Shown: piece after piece, positions 40,405 through 48,532 of the stretch | Layout of the letters: each line of letters starts with the position of its first letter | Numbering within the stretch: position 1 is the first letter of the stretch | Assembly: GCA_902797695.1 (NCBI GenBank) | Contig: CADBTW010000052.1 | Location: 1 to 48,680, forward strand | From: an uncultured Sutterellaceae bacterium | Lineage (GTDB): Bacteria > Pseudomonadota > Gammaproteobacteria > Burkholderiales > Burkholderiaceae_F | DNA length: 48,680 nucleotides | Direction of reading: 5' to 3' | Translations under genes and position numbers: made by a program | The notes under the pieces: model-generated | Database searches by the model: none | Told to the model about the DNA's origin: nothing | The model's input: the letters and a program-made list of their open reading frames with translations, nothing else

Positions 40405-41781
40405 ATGATTGGCGTACTGATCACGCTCGTCGTCATCGCGATCGTCGCGTGGTGCATCTTCAAGAACTACTACCCGCCGACGGTCCTCCTGCTTGCCGGC
40501 CTCGCGTTCCTCGTGATCGCCGCGATCCTCGGGGTCGACCCGGTCGGCTCCAAGACCTCGACACACTTCCTCGGGTTCGACTTCGCGCAGGCGTTCACGG
40601 ACAAGGTGAAGACCCGGCTCCCGGGGCTCGGCCTCAACATCATGTGGATCGCGGGCTTCTCCTACTACATGGACAGGATCGGCGCCTCGAAGGCGCTCGT
40701 GAAGCTCTGCGTGAAGCCGCTCTCCGCGATCCGGTCGCCGTACGTGCTCCTCGCGATCACGTACGTCGTCGGCCAGTTCATGGCGCTCTTCATCAATTCG
40801 GCGGTGGGCCTCGGGCTTCTCCTCATGGCCTCCATCTTCCCGCTCCTCGTTGCGCTCGGCGTGTCGCGCACTTCCGCCGCCGCGGTGATCGCGACCACCT
40901 GCTGCCTCGACCTCGGCCCCTCGTCCTCGAACGCGATGCGGGCGGCTGACTTGGTCGGCACCGACGTCGTCACCTACTTCGTCCAGGGCCAGATCCCGGT
41001 CGCGCTCTGCGTGATCGCGGTCGTCGCGATCGGGCACTTCTTCGTGCAGCGCTGGTTCGACCATCGGGACAACGAGACTGCCGCCGCTTCCGACGGGTCG
41101 AAAAACGACGAGAACGTCGCGAAGGCGTTCGAAGGCGCGGGCCCCGTCTGGTACGCGATCCTCCCGATGGTGCCGCTCGTCCTCCTCATCGTCTTCAGCC
41201 CGATGGTCTATAAGCCGATCAAGCTTTCGCTACAGACCGCGATCATCATCTCGATCCTGCTCGCGTTCGCCGTTGACCTCCTCACCCATCGCGAGGTGAA
41301 GGAAGGGATCGCGAGGACGAAAGCGGTGTTCGAAGGGATGGGGAAGGTGTTCACGTCGACTGTCGCCCTCATCTGCTGCGCCGAGCTCTTCGCGACCGGC
41401 ATGACGAAGGTTGGCGGCGTCACCACGATGATCCAGGCCGCGGCCTCGATGCAGAGCGCGGGCGTCTGGGTGATGCTCCTCATCATGATCGCGATCATGG
41501 TGATCGCGACCCTCGTCACGGGGTCCGGTAACGCCGCGTTCTTCGCGTTCTCGCCGCTCCTCCCGCAGGCCGCGGCCTCGGTCGGCATGAACACCGCGGT
41601 GCTCGCCGTTCCCGTGCAGCTCTCCGCCGGCATCGCGCGCTCGATGTGCCCGATCGCGGGCGTCGCGATCGCGGTGTCGTCGCTTGCCGGCATCACCCCG
41701 TTCCAGCTCGTGCGGCGCACGATCCCCGTGATGGTGCTCGCCCTCGTCACGAACATCGCCGCTTCCGCGATCTTCCTCTAG
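40405..41781 (+). CDS. dcuC: DcuC-family anaerobic C4-dicarboxylate carrier
   Basis: The 458-aa inner-membrane protein has about 12-14 hydrophobic segments and DcuC family features (CCLDLGPSSSNAMRAADLVG near 175, LVTGSGNAAFFAFSPLLPQAAA near 375, ARSMCPIAGVAIAVSSLAG near 415). DcuC moves fumarate, succinate or aspartate, often in exchange or efflux. The ATG at 40405 has AAGGAG 8 nt upstream. It shares an operon with iadA 88 nt downstream. This pairs uptake or efflux of C4-dicarboxylates with release of aspartate from isoaspartyl peptides. Confidence 0.9.
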   Translation: MIGVLITLVVIAIVAWCIFKNYYPPTVLLLAGLAFLVIAAILGVDPVGSKTSTHFLGFDFAQAFTDKVKTRLPGLGLNIMWIAGFSYYMDRIGASKALVKLCVKPLSAIRSPYVLLAITYVVGQFMALFINSAVGLGLLLMASIFPLLVALGVSRTSAAAVIATTCCLDLGPSSSNAMRAADLVGTDVVTYFVQGQIPVALCVIAVVAIGHFFVQRWFDHRDNETAAASDGSKNDENVAKAFEGAGPVWYAILPMVPLVLLIVFSPMVYKPIKLSLQTAIIISILLAFAVDLLTHREVKEGIARTKAVFEGMGKVFTSTVALICCAELFATGMTKVGGVTTMIQAAASMQSAGVWVMLLIMIAIMVIATLVTGSGNAAFFAFSPLLPQAAASVGMNTAVLAVPVQLSAGIARSMCPIAGVAIAVSSLAGITPFQLVRRTIPVMVLALVTNIAASAIFL

Positions 41782-41869
41782 GAATGAACCAAGGGGTTCC
41801 GGCCGGGGCCTTAAAGGCTTCCTCCGGAACCTTCCGAACCGAACATCAACGTTAAGAGGTTTTCAGAAA

Positions 41870-43018
41870 ATGCCTGCAACACTGATTCGAAACGCGCATG
41901 TTTACGCCCCCGAGGACCTCGGGGTGAACGACGTCCTCATCGCGAACGGGAAGTTCCTCGCGGTCGGGAAGGACCTCAATGTCGTCCTTCCGAAGCTTGA
42001 GACGATCGACGCGAAGGGGAAGATCCTCACCCCCGGGTTCTTCGACCAGCATATCCACGTGACCGGGGGCGGCGGCGAAGGCGGCCCCGTGTCCCGGACC
42101 CCGGAACTCGTCCTCTCGGAACTCGTCGCCTGCGGGACGACGTCGGTTGTCGGCGTTTCCGGCACCGACTTCATCACGCGCTCGATCGAGAACCTCCTCG
42201 CGAAGGTGCGGGCCCTTTCTGCCGAAGGCGCGAGCACCTGGATGTACACCTCCTGCTACCACTATCCGCCGGTCTCGATGTCGGAGAGCGCCGCGAAGGA
42301 CATGTTCATGGTGCCGGAGTGCCTCGGCGTGAAGATCGCGCTCGGCGACCACCGCTCGTCATTCCCCACGATTGACCAGCTGATCCAGCTCCTCGCCGAC
42401 ATCCGGCTCGCCGGCATGATCTCGGGGAAGATCGGCGTCCTCCATATTCATTCGGGGAACCTCGAGGGCGAATTCGAGATGTTCCGCGAGGTGGTCCGCC
42501 GGGGCTTCCCGATCCGCCACATCCGCCCGACACACTGCGCCCGGAAGGAGCACGTCTTCAAGGGCGCCGTCGAATTCGCGAAGGCGGGGGGCTACATCGA
42601 CATCACGACGGGCGGCTCCTGCTGCTTCAAGTCGCCTGCCGAAGCGATCATGACGGCGCTCGGCGAGGGCGTCGACCCCGCCCGCATCACGATCTCCTCC
42701 GACGGCCACGGGTCGAAGCCCCGCTTCAACGAGAAGGGCGAAATGGTGGGGCTCGCGGTCTGCGGGATCGAGTGCAACCTCGAAACGATCCAGAAGCTCT
42801 TCCGCGAGTACGGGCAGCCGCTCGAACGCATTCTCCCCTTCATCACGAAGAACGTCGCGGACTCCCACGGGCTCGGCTGCCAGGGCCGCGTCGCCGAGGG
42901 CGCCTGCGCGAACGCCCTCCTCTTCGACCCCGACCTCACGCTCACCGACGTGTTCTCGAAGGGCCGCCAGATGATGCGGGAGAAGGAAATCATCGTGAAG
43001 GGAACGTTCGAGGAGTAG
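41870..43018 (+). CDS. iadA: Isoaspartyl dipeptidase
   Basis: The 382-aa amidohydrolase cleaves beta-aspartyl dipeptides to aspartate and a free amino acid. Metal and substrate residues are visible: HIHVTGGGGEGG (about 62-73), bridging-lysine region GVKIALGDHRS (K154 region), HIHSG, HIRPTH and the catalytic aspartate in SSDGHGSKP. The 382-aa length matches IadA. Start ATG at 41870 follows an AAGAGGT about 10 nt upstream. It lies behind dcuC in the same direction. Beta-aspartyl dipeptides accumulate in the gut from protein breakdown, so this fits a gut lifestyle (known biology, inferred here). Confidence 0.92.
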   Translation: MPATLIRNAHVYAPEDLGVNDVLIANGKFLAVGKDLNVVLPKLETIDAKGKILTPGFFDQHIHVTGGGGEGGPVSRTPELVLSELVACGTTSVVGVSGTDFITRSIENLLAKVRALSAEGASTWMYTSCYHYPPVSMSESAAKDMFMVPECLGVKIALGDHRSSFPTIDQLIQLLADIRLAGMISGKIGVLHIHSGNLEGEFEMFREVVRRGFPIRHIRPTHCARKEHVFKGAVEFAKAGGYIDITTGGSCCFKSPAEAIMTALGEGVDPARITISSDGHGSKPRFNEKGEMVGLAVCGIECNLETIQKLFREYGQPLERILPFITKNVADSHGLGCQGRVAEGACANALLFDPDLTLTDVFSKGRQMMREKEIIVKGTFEE

Positions 43019-43080
43019 CGCGAACCCTTGGGGCAAGGATTCCCCTTCGGGGAGCACCGGCCCCTTAAGGCGCATCCCAG

Positions 43081-43115
43081 ACGGGCTCCAGCCTTCCGGC
43101 CGGAGCCCGTTTCCT
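43081..43115. terminator. Terminator after iadA
   Basis: ACGGGCTCC (43081-43089) pairs perfectly with GGAGCCCGT (43102-43110), followed by TTCCTTT. It can also act for the convergent amidase gene on the minus strand. Confidence 0.75.
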
Positions 43116-43147
43116 TTACCTGGAAGAATCCCTTTCCCCGTGCCGGC

Positions 43148-44671
43148 CTACCCGGCCGAGCTGAAGTCGAGGTCGGGGAAGCCGGCAGGCGGCCTCCGGT
43201 GCCGCGTCGCCTGCTCGAAGCTGTAGGCAAGCGAAACGAGCTTCGGTTCGCTGAAGGGCTCAGCCATGAACTCGATTCCAATGGGGACCCCGATCGGCGC
43301 GGTGGAAGAAGGCCGCGAAAAGCCCCCAGGGAGGTCGACCGCGGGGAGCCCGGCAACGGACGCCATGAGCCCGTTCCGGTCGTGCTGCCCGAGCGGATCG
43401 TCCGTCCGCACCGCGAGCACCGACTGGAGTGGATAAAGGAAGGCGTCGACCCCGTGCTCCGCCATGTATCGCGTGACGAACTCCCGGAGCCGCTTGTTAC
43501 GCTCGAGCCGCGCCCGGTATTCCGGCTGCTCCAGCGGCCGCTCGACCGCGAGCATCTCCCGGAACTCATCCACGATGCACGGGGTCATGAGTCCGGTTTC
43601 GAAATACTCCCGCGTGCTCTTCACCGGAGCCAAGCCGCCCTTCTCCGCGAGGTACCGGTCGAGCCCCGGCACCTGCTCCCAGAGCTGGACGTCGTTCTTC
43701 TCCCGAAGCGCCGCAAGGTCGAACTCCGGGATGTCGGCTTCAACCACCGTTGCCCCGAGCGAGCTGATGTCCCGGACGGCCTCCCGGACGACCCGCGTGA
43801 CGTCGGGATCCTCCCCGACGCAGCGCGTGAGGAGTGCGATCCGCTTCCCCCTGAACGCCCCCTCCCGGAGGTACTTCGTGTAGTCCTCGGGAGCCCTTCC
43901 CCTTAACGCCTCGGTGCTCCTGTCCTCCGGGTCGTAGCCCGCCATGACGGAGAGAAGGAGCGCGGCGTCAGCGACCGTCCTCGCGATCGGCCCCGCCATG
44001 TCCTGCCAGTCCGAGCTCGGGGAGATTCCGTGCCTGCTCACGAGCCCCCGGGTCGCCCGGATCCCGACAAGCGAATTCGCGCTCGAGGGCGACCGGATCG
44101 AGTTCACGGTGTCGGACCCGGTCCCCGCCACGGCGAAGTTCATGGCGACCGCGGCCCCGGTCCCTCCTGAAGATCCCCCGGGAGTCCGCGTGAGGTCGTA
44201 GGGGTTGAGGGTCTGGCCTCCCATCGAGCTCACCGTCATCCCGTTCCGGGCGAGCTCGGTGAGGTTTGCCTTTCCGATGAAGATCGCGCCGGCGCTTCTA
44301 AGCTTTGAGACGACGAAGGCGTCCTTCTTCGGGCGCAACCCTTTGAAGGCGAGCGCGCCGCTCGTCGTCTCCATGTCCCGCGTGTCGTAGTTGTCCTTGA
44401 GGACGATCGGGATCCCGTGAAGCGGCCCCCTGATCTTCCCCGCCTTTCTCTCACGGTCCAGCCGCCGGGCTTCGTCCAGCGCCAGCGGGTTCTCCGTGAT
44501 GATCGAGTTCACCGCGCCGTCATAGACCCGGATCCGCGCGAGGAAGTACCGCACGAGGTCCTCGGACGTGAGAGTCCCGCATTCGAGCTCCCGCTGCAGG
44601 TCCTCGACGCTCCGCTCGAAGATCCTTTCCCGGGCCCCGCTTCCACCTTCCCGCGCAACCGATGCCGGCAT
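43148..44671 (-). CDS. Amidase signature family hydrolase 2
   Basis: The 507-aa enzyme has the catalytic triad K92 (VLKDNYDT), S167/S168 (TPGGSSGG) and S191 (SDTVNSIRSPS). It is longer than amidase 1 and more like the general Glu-tRNA-Gln amidotransferase A-type amidases, with an N-terminal helical region (RSVEDLQRELECGTLTSEDLV). I start at 44671 where GGAGG lies 7 nt upstream; an upstream frame to 44800 lacks a ribosome site. Substrate unknown. Its neighbours suggest peptide or amino-acid amide breakdown. Confidence 0.87.
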   Translation of the reverse strand: MPASVAREGGSGARERIFERSVEDLQRELECGTLTSEDLVRYFLARIRVYDGAVNSIITENPLALDEARRLDRERKAGKIRGPLHGIPIVLKDNYDTRDMETTSGALAFKGLRPKKDAFVVSKLRSAGAIFIGKANLTELARNGMTVSSMGGQTLNPYDLTRTPGGSSGGTGAAVAMNFAVAGTGSDTVNSIRSPSSANSLVGIRATRGLVSRHGISPSSDWQDMAGPIARTVADAALLLSVMAGYDPEDRSTEALRGRAPEDYTKYLREGAFRGKRIALLTRCVGEDPDVTRVVREAVRDISSLGATVVEADIPEFDLAALREKNDVQLWEQVPGLDRYLAEKGGLAPVKSTREYFETGLMTPCIVDEFREMLAVERPLEQPEYRARLERNKRLREFVTRYMAEHGVDAFLYPLQSVLAVRTDDPLGQHDRNGLMASVAGLPAVDLPGGFSRPSSTAPIGVPIGIEFMAEPFSEPKLVSLAYSFEQATRHRRPPAGFPDLDFSSAG

Positions 44672-44850
44672 CTCCTTGCCTCCGCAGAAAACGATCGTCT
44701 CATTCAGCCGCCGGAACCGACAGGGCTCGATCCAGGCGGCTCCGATCTCCAAAAATTCTATGGAAACGGACGCCGTCCGCGCATAGGGAAAAAGTGACAT
44801 GGCCGGTTCACCAGGCTGGAGCGCCCTTCCTCAGTGCGGTGCGGCGTCGC

Positions 44851-44865
44851 GCACGAAACCTGTGC
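44851..44865. promoter_or_regulatory. NtrC-like enhancer site
   Basis: GCAC-GAAACCT-GTGC has the GCAC-N7-GTGC core of NtrC sites. It is centred about 114 bp before the predicted sigma-54 start site, a usual distance for an enhancer. The flanking C/G of the consensus is not kept, so the match is partial. Confidence 0.45.
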
Positions 44866-44945
44866 GGGAACTAGTAGCGCAGGATCCGTCCCCTTTTCCC
44901 GCAACCCATTGACTTTCTTAAGACAACTCTCTTTCCCCGCGACTC

Positions 44946-44961
44946 TGGCACCAAATTTGCT
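44946..44961 (+). promoter_or_regulatory. Sigma-54 (-24/-12) promoter of the amino-acid binding-protein gene
   Basis: TGGCAC-CAAAT-TTGCT gives the GG-N10-GC spacing required by RpoN and matches the consensus TGGCACG-N4-TTGCW in all but the seventh base. The start of transcription would be near 44972, giving a leader of about 56 nt before the ATG at 45028. Confidence 0.75.
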
Positions 44962-45027
44962 TCCCCTTCAGGTTGCAGCCCGGCCCTCCCGGGCTAATCA
45001 CAAGAACCAACATCAGGGACAAGTCAA

Positions 45028-45849
45028 ATGTTGAACCGCAGAGAGCTCCTTCTTTCCGCCGCAGCCGGCGTCGTCACCTTCGCCCTTCCTGCGGCCGCCG
45101 AGGCACGCACCCTTTCCGAGATCAAGAAGTCCGGCGTGATCCGGATTTCCGTTCCGCAGGACTTCCCGCCGTTCGGCTACGTGCGATCCGACCTGAAACT
45201 CCAGGGCTACGACATCTGCTTGGCGGAGTACATCGCGAAGGAGCTCGGCGTGAAGCCTGACCTCATCCGGACGACGAGCGCGAACCGCATCCCCTACATG
45301 CAGAGCGGCCGCGCGGACATCGTGGTGTCGACCCTCGGCAAGAACCCCGCCCGCGCGAAGGTGGTCGACTTCTCGATCGCCTACGGCCCGTGCGTCCTCG
45401 CGGTCTACGGCCCGGCCTCAGCCAAGGTTTCGAAGCCTTCCGACCTCAAGGGCCACACGGTCGGCTGCACCCGCGGCTCGAACGAGGACATCATCCTTAC
45501 CAAATTGAACCCGGCCGGCGCCCGGATCATCCGGTACGAAGACAACAGCGTCACGGCCCAGGCCTACCTCTCGAACCAGTGCGAGCTCGTCGCCCTGATC
45601 GACACGATCGCGATGACGCTGAACAAGAAAGCCGCCCCGAACCGGAAGCTCGAGAAGAAGTTCGGACTCCGTCTCTCCCCGAACTACATCGGCATCATGA
45701 AGGGCGACACCGCGATGAAGGCGGAGATCGACCGGATCGTGACGAAGGCCTTCAAGTCGGGTGAAATGGACAAGTGGAGCCGCGAGTTCCTCGGCGGCCC
45801 CATCCCGAAGGACATGCTGAAGCAGGAACCTGGCGACATCAAGTGGTAG
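45028..45849 (+). CDS. Amino-acid ABC-type solute-binding protein, orphan
   Basis: The 273-aa protein has an export signal (MLNRRELLLSAAAGVVTFAL, cleavage near AEA; the RR may make it Tat) and the SBP_bac_3 fold: IRISVPQDFPPFGYV, DLKLQGYDICLAEYIAKELG, SGRADIVVSTLGKNPARAKVVDFSIAY. It would bind an amino acid or similar polar solute in the periplasm. No permease or ATPase genes lie beside it, so it either serves a distant transporter or another receptor. The sigma-54 promoter suggests control by nitrogen status, in line with the nearby asparaginase, amidases and IadA. An AGGGA ribosome site lies about 8 nt before the ATG. Confidence 0.88.
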   Translation: MLNRRELLLSAAAGVVTFALPAAAEARTLSEIKKSGVIRISVPQDFPPFGYVRSDLKLQGYDICLAEYIAKELGVKPDLIRTTSANRIPYMQSGRADIVVSTLGKNPARAKVVDFSIAYGPCVLAVYGPASAKVSKPSDLKGHTVGCTRGSNEDIILTKLNPAGARIIRYEDNSVTAQAYLSNQCELVALIDTIAMTLNKKAAPNRKLEKKFGLRLSPNYIGIMKGDTAMKAEIDRIVTKAFKSGEMDKWSREFLGGPIPKDMLKQEPGDIKW

Positions 45850-45883
45850 CGGACGCCTCAGGTTCCCCCGCCTGATTCTCCTC

Positions 45884-45920
45884 AAAGGGCCGCTCCCGGG
45901 ATTCCGGAAGCGGCCTTTCC
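45884..45920 (+). terminator. Terminator after the binding-protein gene
   Basis: AAAGGGCCGCT (45884-45894) pairs with AGCGGCCTTT (45909-45918) with one bulged G. The T run is short. Confidence 0.6.
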
Positions 45921-46119
45921 ATATCCGGAACAAGTACGGGAAAAGCGTCCCGCTTTCTCCCCGAACGCCCTCCGCACGTTCCCTTCCGGTAACCTTTTCC
46001 GTAATGCAAATGCCAGCCTCTTCGAGTCCGCGAGGATCTGATACGATGCTCTGCCGGGGCCTGGCCGCCGGTTGTATTTTCCGTTGAGCCGGCCGCTCGG
46101 TTTGAGTGGAGAGAAAGAA

Positions 46120-46857
46120 GTGCAGGAGACTGCGAAGCCAGAGACGGACGCACCCGGAACCGGTCCGGAAGCAGAGGACGAGGAGCCGAAGTACCCGGTC
46201 TCGATCTTCACGGCGTCCGAGCTTGACCGGAGCGGCGCGCTCACCGAGAACGCGGTCCGGCTTGACGAAATCAGGCGGCTCTATCCTGTCGTGGCGGGCG
46301 ACGGCAACCACCTCTTCCTCGACACCGAGTTCACGGGGTCCGGCGGCCACCAGAACCGGATCATCGAGGTCGGCGTCTGCGAAGCGGATGCGAACGCCCG
46401 GGAGACGGGCGGAATGCAGTTCCGGTGCAATCCTCACCGGCGATCCACTCCCGGAAGCCGCCGGATCCACGGGATCATGGACTTCGAGCTCCGGCACTGT
46501 CGGGACTTCTCCGCCTATGCTGACGACCTCCTCTCCTACGTCGAAGGGCGCCCGGTCGTGGTGCACGACGCCTCGTCCGACATCCCGCTCCTCAACTGGG
46601 AGTATTCGCACGCGCTGCGGACCGATTTCAGGCTCCAGGACCACTGCACCGTGATCGACTCTCTCACCCTCGCCCGGCTCGACCCGTATTCAGGCGGGAA
46701 ATTCTCGCTCGACGCCCTTTCGGAGTGGTACGGGACGCGGACACGGAAAGGATTCCACAACGCCTACGACGACGCGACCATCCTCTCCGAGGTCTACCGG
46801 GAAATCCTCCTCGACCTCGAAGCGGTCATCCGGGACGGCGGATGGGACGAGGAATAG
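46120..46857 (+). CDS. DnaQ-like 3'-5' exonuclease domain protein
   Basis: The 245-aa protein has the DEDDh exonuclease motifs: ExoI LFLDTEFTG (D68, E70), ExoII in VVVHDASSDIPLLNWEYS, and ExoIII HNAYDDATI with the catalytic His and Asp. It probably degrades DNA or RNA ends, as DnaQ epsilon or related nucleases do. The N-terminal 45 residues are acidic and low-complexity. I start at GTG 46120, which has GGAGA 7 nt upstream; a TTG at 46072 would add 16 residues. It does not sit next to a polymerase gene. The usual phosphodiesterase substrate is unknown. Confidence 0.82.
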   Translation: MQETAKPETDAPGTGPEAEDEEPKYPVSIFTASELDRSGALTENAVRLDEIRRLYPVVAGDGNHLFLDTEFTGSGGHQNRIIEVGVCEADANARETGGMQFRCNPHRRSTPGSRRIHGIMDFELRHCRDFSAYADDLLSYVEGRPVVVHDASSDIPLLNWEYSHALRTDFRLQDHCTVIDSLTLARLDPYSGGKFSLDALSEWYGTRTRKGFHNAYDDATILSEVYREILLDLEAVIRDGGWDEE

Positions 46858-47028
46858 CGACGGAATCGACCCGGGCACGCGTTCCTGAAAGCCGTAAAGG
46901 GGAATCCAGCCAAGCGGCGGCCTGAGGATCCATGGTTTTCCCGCGCTTCAGATGCCCAAGCCTGTCAAATCAACCTCTCTCCCCAAGGCCAGAATTCAGG
47001 AAAAGGACAATCTTCTTCTATACGATAA

Positions 47029-47123
47029 TTTACTAAAAACAATTTTAGTAAAATTGATTTTTGTTAATTTGACCACGCTTTGCAGATAAGGTAAATTTGT
47101 TTTAGTAAAATGGTTTTTAGTTA
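47029..47123. repeat. AT-rich leader with three TTTTAGTAAA boxes before the ATPase gene
   Basis: TTTACTAAAA (47029-47038) and TTTTAGTAAA (47043-47052) form a perfect inverted repeat with a 4-nt gap. A third box is at 47100-47109. The 24-nt units at 47043-47066 and 47100-47123 match at 21 of 24 positions, 57 bp apart. The region is far more AT-rich than its surroundings and ends 15 bp before the ATG at 47138. Operator sites are the likeliest reading. Confidence 0.65.
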
Positions 47124-47137
47124 GCGGGAAGATTGTC

Positions 47138-48532
47138 ATGAAATTCATCGGGCGGCACGAGGAACTTGCAAGGCTTCGCCGGAAGCTCTCGAGCGACAGA
47201 TCCGAAAGCATCCTGGTGTACGGGAGACGACGCGTCGGTAAGAGCGAACTCATCCGGGAGGCAATCCGGGGCGAGGACTGCCTCGCAGTCCAGTACGTCT
47301 GCCGCAAAGCCTCCTACGAGGAGAACTTCTCGGGGCTCGCCCGAGCGGCGGCGGAAGCCCTTGGGGAACCTTTCCTCTCCTTCCGGGATCTCGCGAGCCT
47401 GCTTGAATTCCTCTACCGCAGGGCCAGGACGCAGAGAATCGTCCTCTTCATCGACGAATATCCATTCCTGAGGGACGGGAACGAGTCGGTAGATTCCGAA
47501 TTCCAGATCGCGATCGACCGCTGGCAGCACGAGTCACGGCTCAAGGTGATCCTCTGCGGTTCGTACATGGATACGATGCAGAAAATCATCGAGGGAAACG
47601 CCCCGCTTTTCGGACGTTTTTCAGAAATTCTGAAGCTCGCGCCCTTCGACTACTACGACGCGGGGCAGTTCTTCCCTAACCGTACAAACGAAGAGAAATT
47701 CTTCCTCTACAGCGTCCTCGGAGGCATTCCGTTCTATCTCCTTCAGGTAAGGGAGAACCTGACGCCTGAAGAGAACCTTGAGGAACTACTCATTCCAGAA
47801 GGCTCGCTCCTCGAGAACGAAATCCGCCTACAGCTCGCGCTTGAGCTCTCTAAAGAGGAGAACGCGAACTACGTGCTTGAAAAGATCGCAGCAGGGATTG
47901 GGAAGTATTCCGACATTGCAGAAAATTTCCCCGGGAAAAGCAGCAACGCCGTCGGCCATACGCTTGAGAAGCTCCTCGGAATGGACCTGATCGAGAAGGA
48001 TTCCCCGATCAACGCCCCAGCGAACAAGCGCCTCCAGCGCTACGTGATCAGCGACGCGCTCCTCGACCTCTATTACTCGTACCTTTTCCGAGAAAGCACA
48101 GCCCGCAGCGTTCTTCCCGCTCGCGAGTTCTATCGCCTGAAGCTTAAGGAGAGAATCGAAACCGAATACCTTCCGAGACGCTTCGAAGTGGCCGCTAGGG
48201 AGTTCCTTGTCAGGCGAAACCGGGAAGGAAAGATGGAGCCGCCTTTTTTCCGCGTCGGGCGGTTCGTCTGGAACGATCGGAAACGGCACCTTAACGGGGA
48301 GTTCGACTGCGTGACGGAGGACGAGAAAGGACTCATCTCCTACGAATGCAAGTACCGGAAGAAGCCGCTCGACATGGCGGTCGTCCGGGAGGAAGAGGAG
48401 CAGGCAAGGAAGCTCGGGCTCGGATTCCGCCGTTTCGGGTTCTTCTCACGCTCCGGCTTCTTCGGGGTCGATCCGTCCATTTACCCCTCGTTCACGCTTG
48501 ACGACATGTACAGGGCTGAGGACGAGCCCTGA
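47138..48532 (+). CDS. ATPase of the archaeal/DUF234 type with nuclease-like C-terminus
   Basis: The 464-aa protein begins with the signature FIGRHEELARLRR, then Walker A YGRRRVGKSE (28-37) and Walker B IVLFIDEYPFL (about 105-115), then a winged helix-like region and a C-terminal DUF234 domain. The end has a PD-(D/E)xK-like core, FDCVTEDEKGLISYECKYRKK, with D, E and K in the right order. Proteins of this class are common as lone genes in anaerobes and archaea; their role is unclear, with suggested mobile-element or defence links. The AT-rich repeat-bearing leader contrasts with neighbours and may mean transfer or a special regulation. The ATG at 47138 follows GCGGGAAGATTGTC. Confidence 0.87.
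   Translation: MKFIGRHEELARLRRKLSSDRSESILVYGRRRVGKSELIREAIRGEDCLAVQYVCRKASYEENFSGLARAAAEALGEPFLSFRDLASLLEFLYRRARTQRIVLFIDEYPFLRDGNESVDSEFQIAIDRWQHESRLKVILCGSYMDTMQKIIEGNAPLFGRFSEILKLAPFDYYDAGQFFPNRTNEEKFFLYSVLGGIPFYLLQVRENLTPEENLEELLIPEGSLLENEIRLQLALELSKEENANYVLEKIAAGIGKYSDIAENFPGKSSNAVGHTLEKLLGMDLIEKDSPINAPANKRLQRYVISDALLDLYYSYLFRESTARSVLPAREFYRLKLKERIETEYLPRRFEVAAREFLVRRNREGKMEPPFFRVGRFVWNDRKRHLNGEFDCVTEDEKGLISYECKYRKKPLDMAVVREEEEQARKLGLGFRRFGFFSRSGFFGVDPSIYPSFTLDDMYRAEDEP

Larger units (their letters stand above)
44672..45027. other. Divergent region with NtrC-like and sigma-54 signals
   Basis: The region separates amidase 2 (-) from the binding-protein gene (+). It holds a GCAC-N7-GTGC site (44851-44865), a sigma-54 promoter (44946-44961) and a leader stem AGCCCGG/CCGGGCT (44977-44995). 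A TTGACT at 44909 has no matching -10 box. Confidence 0.5.
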
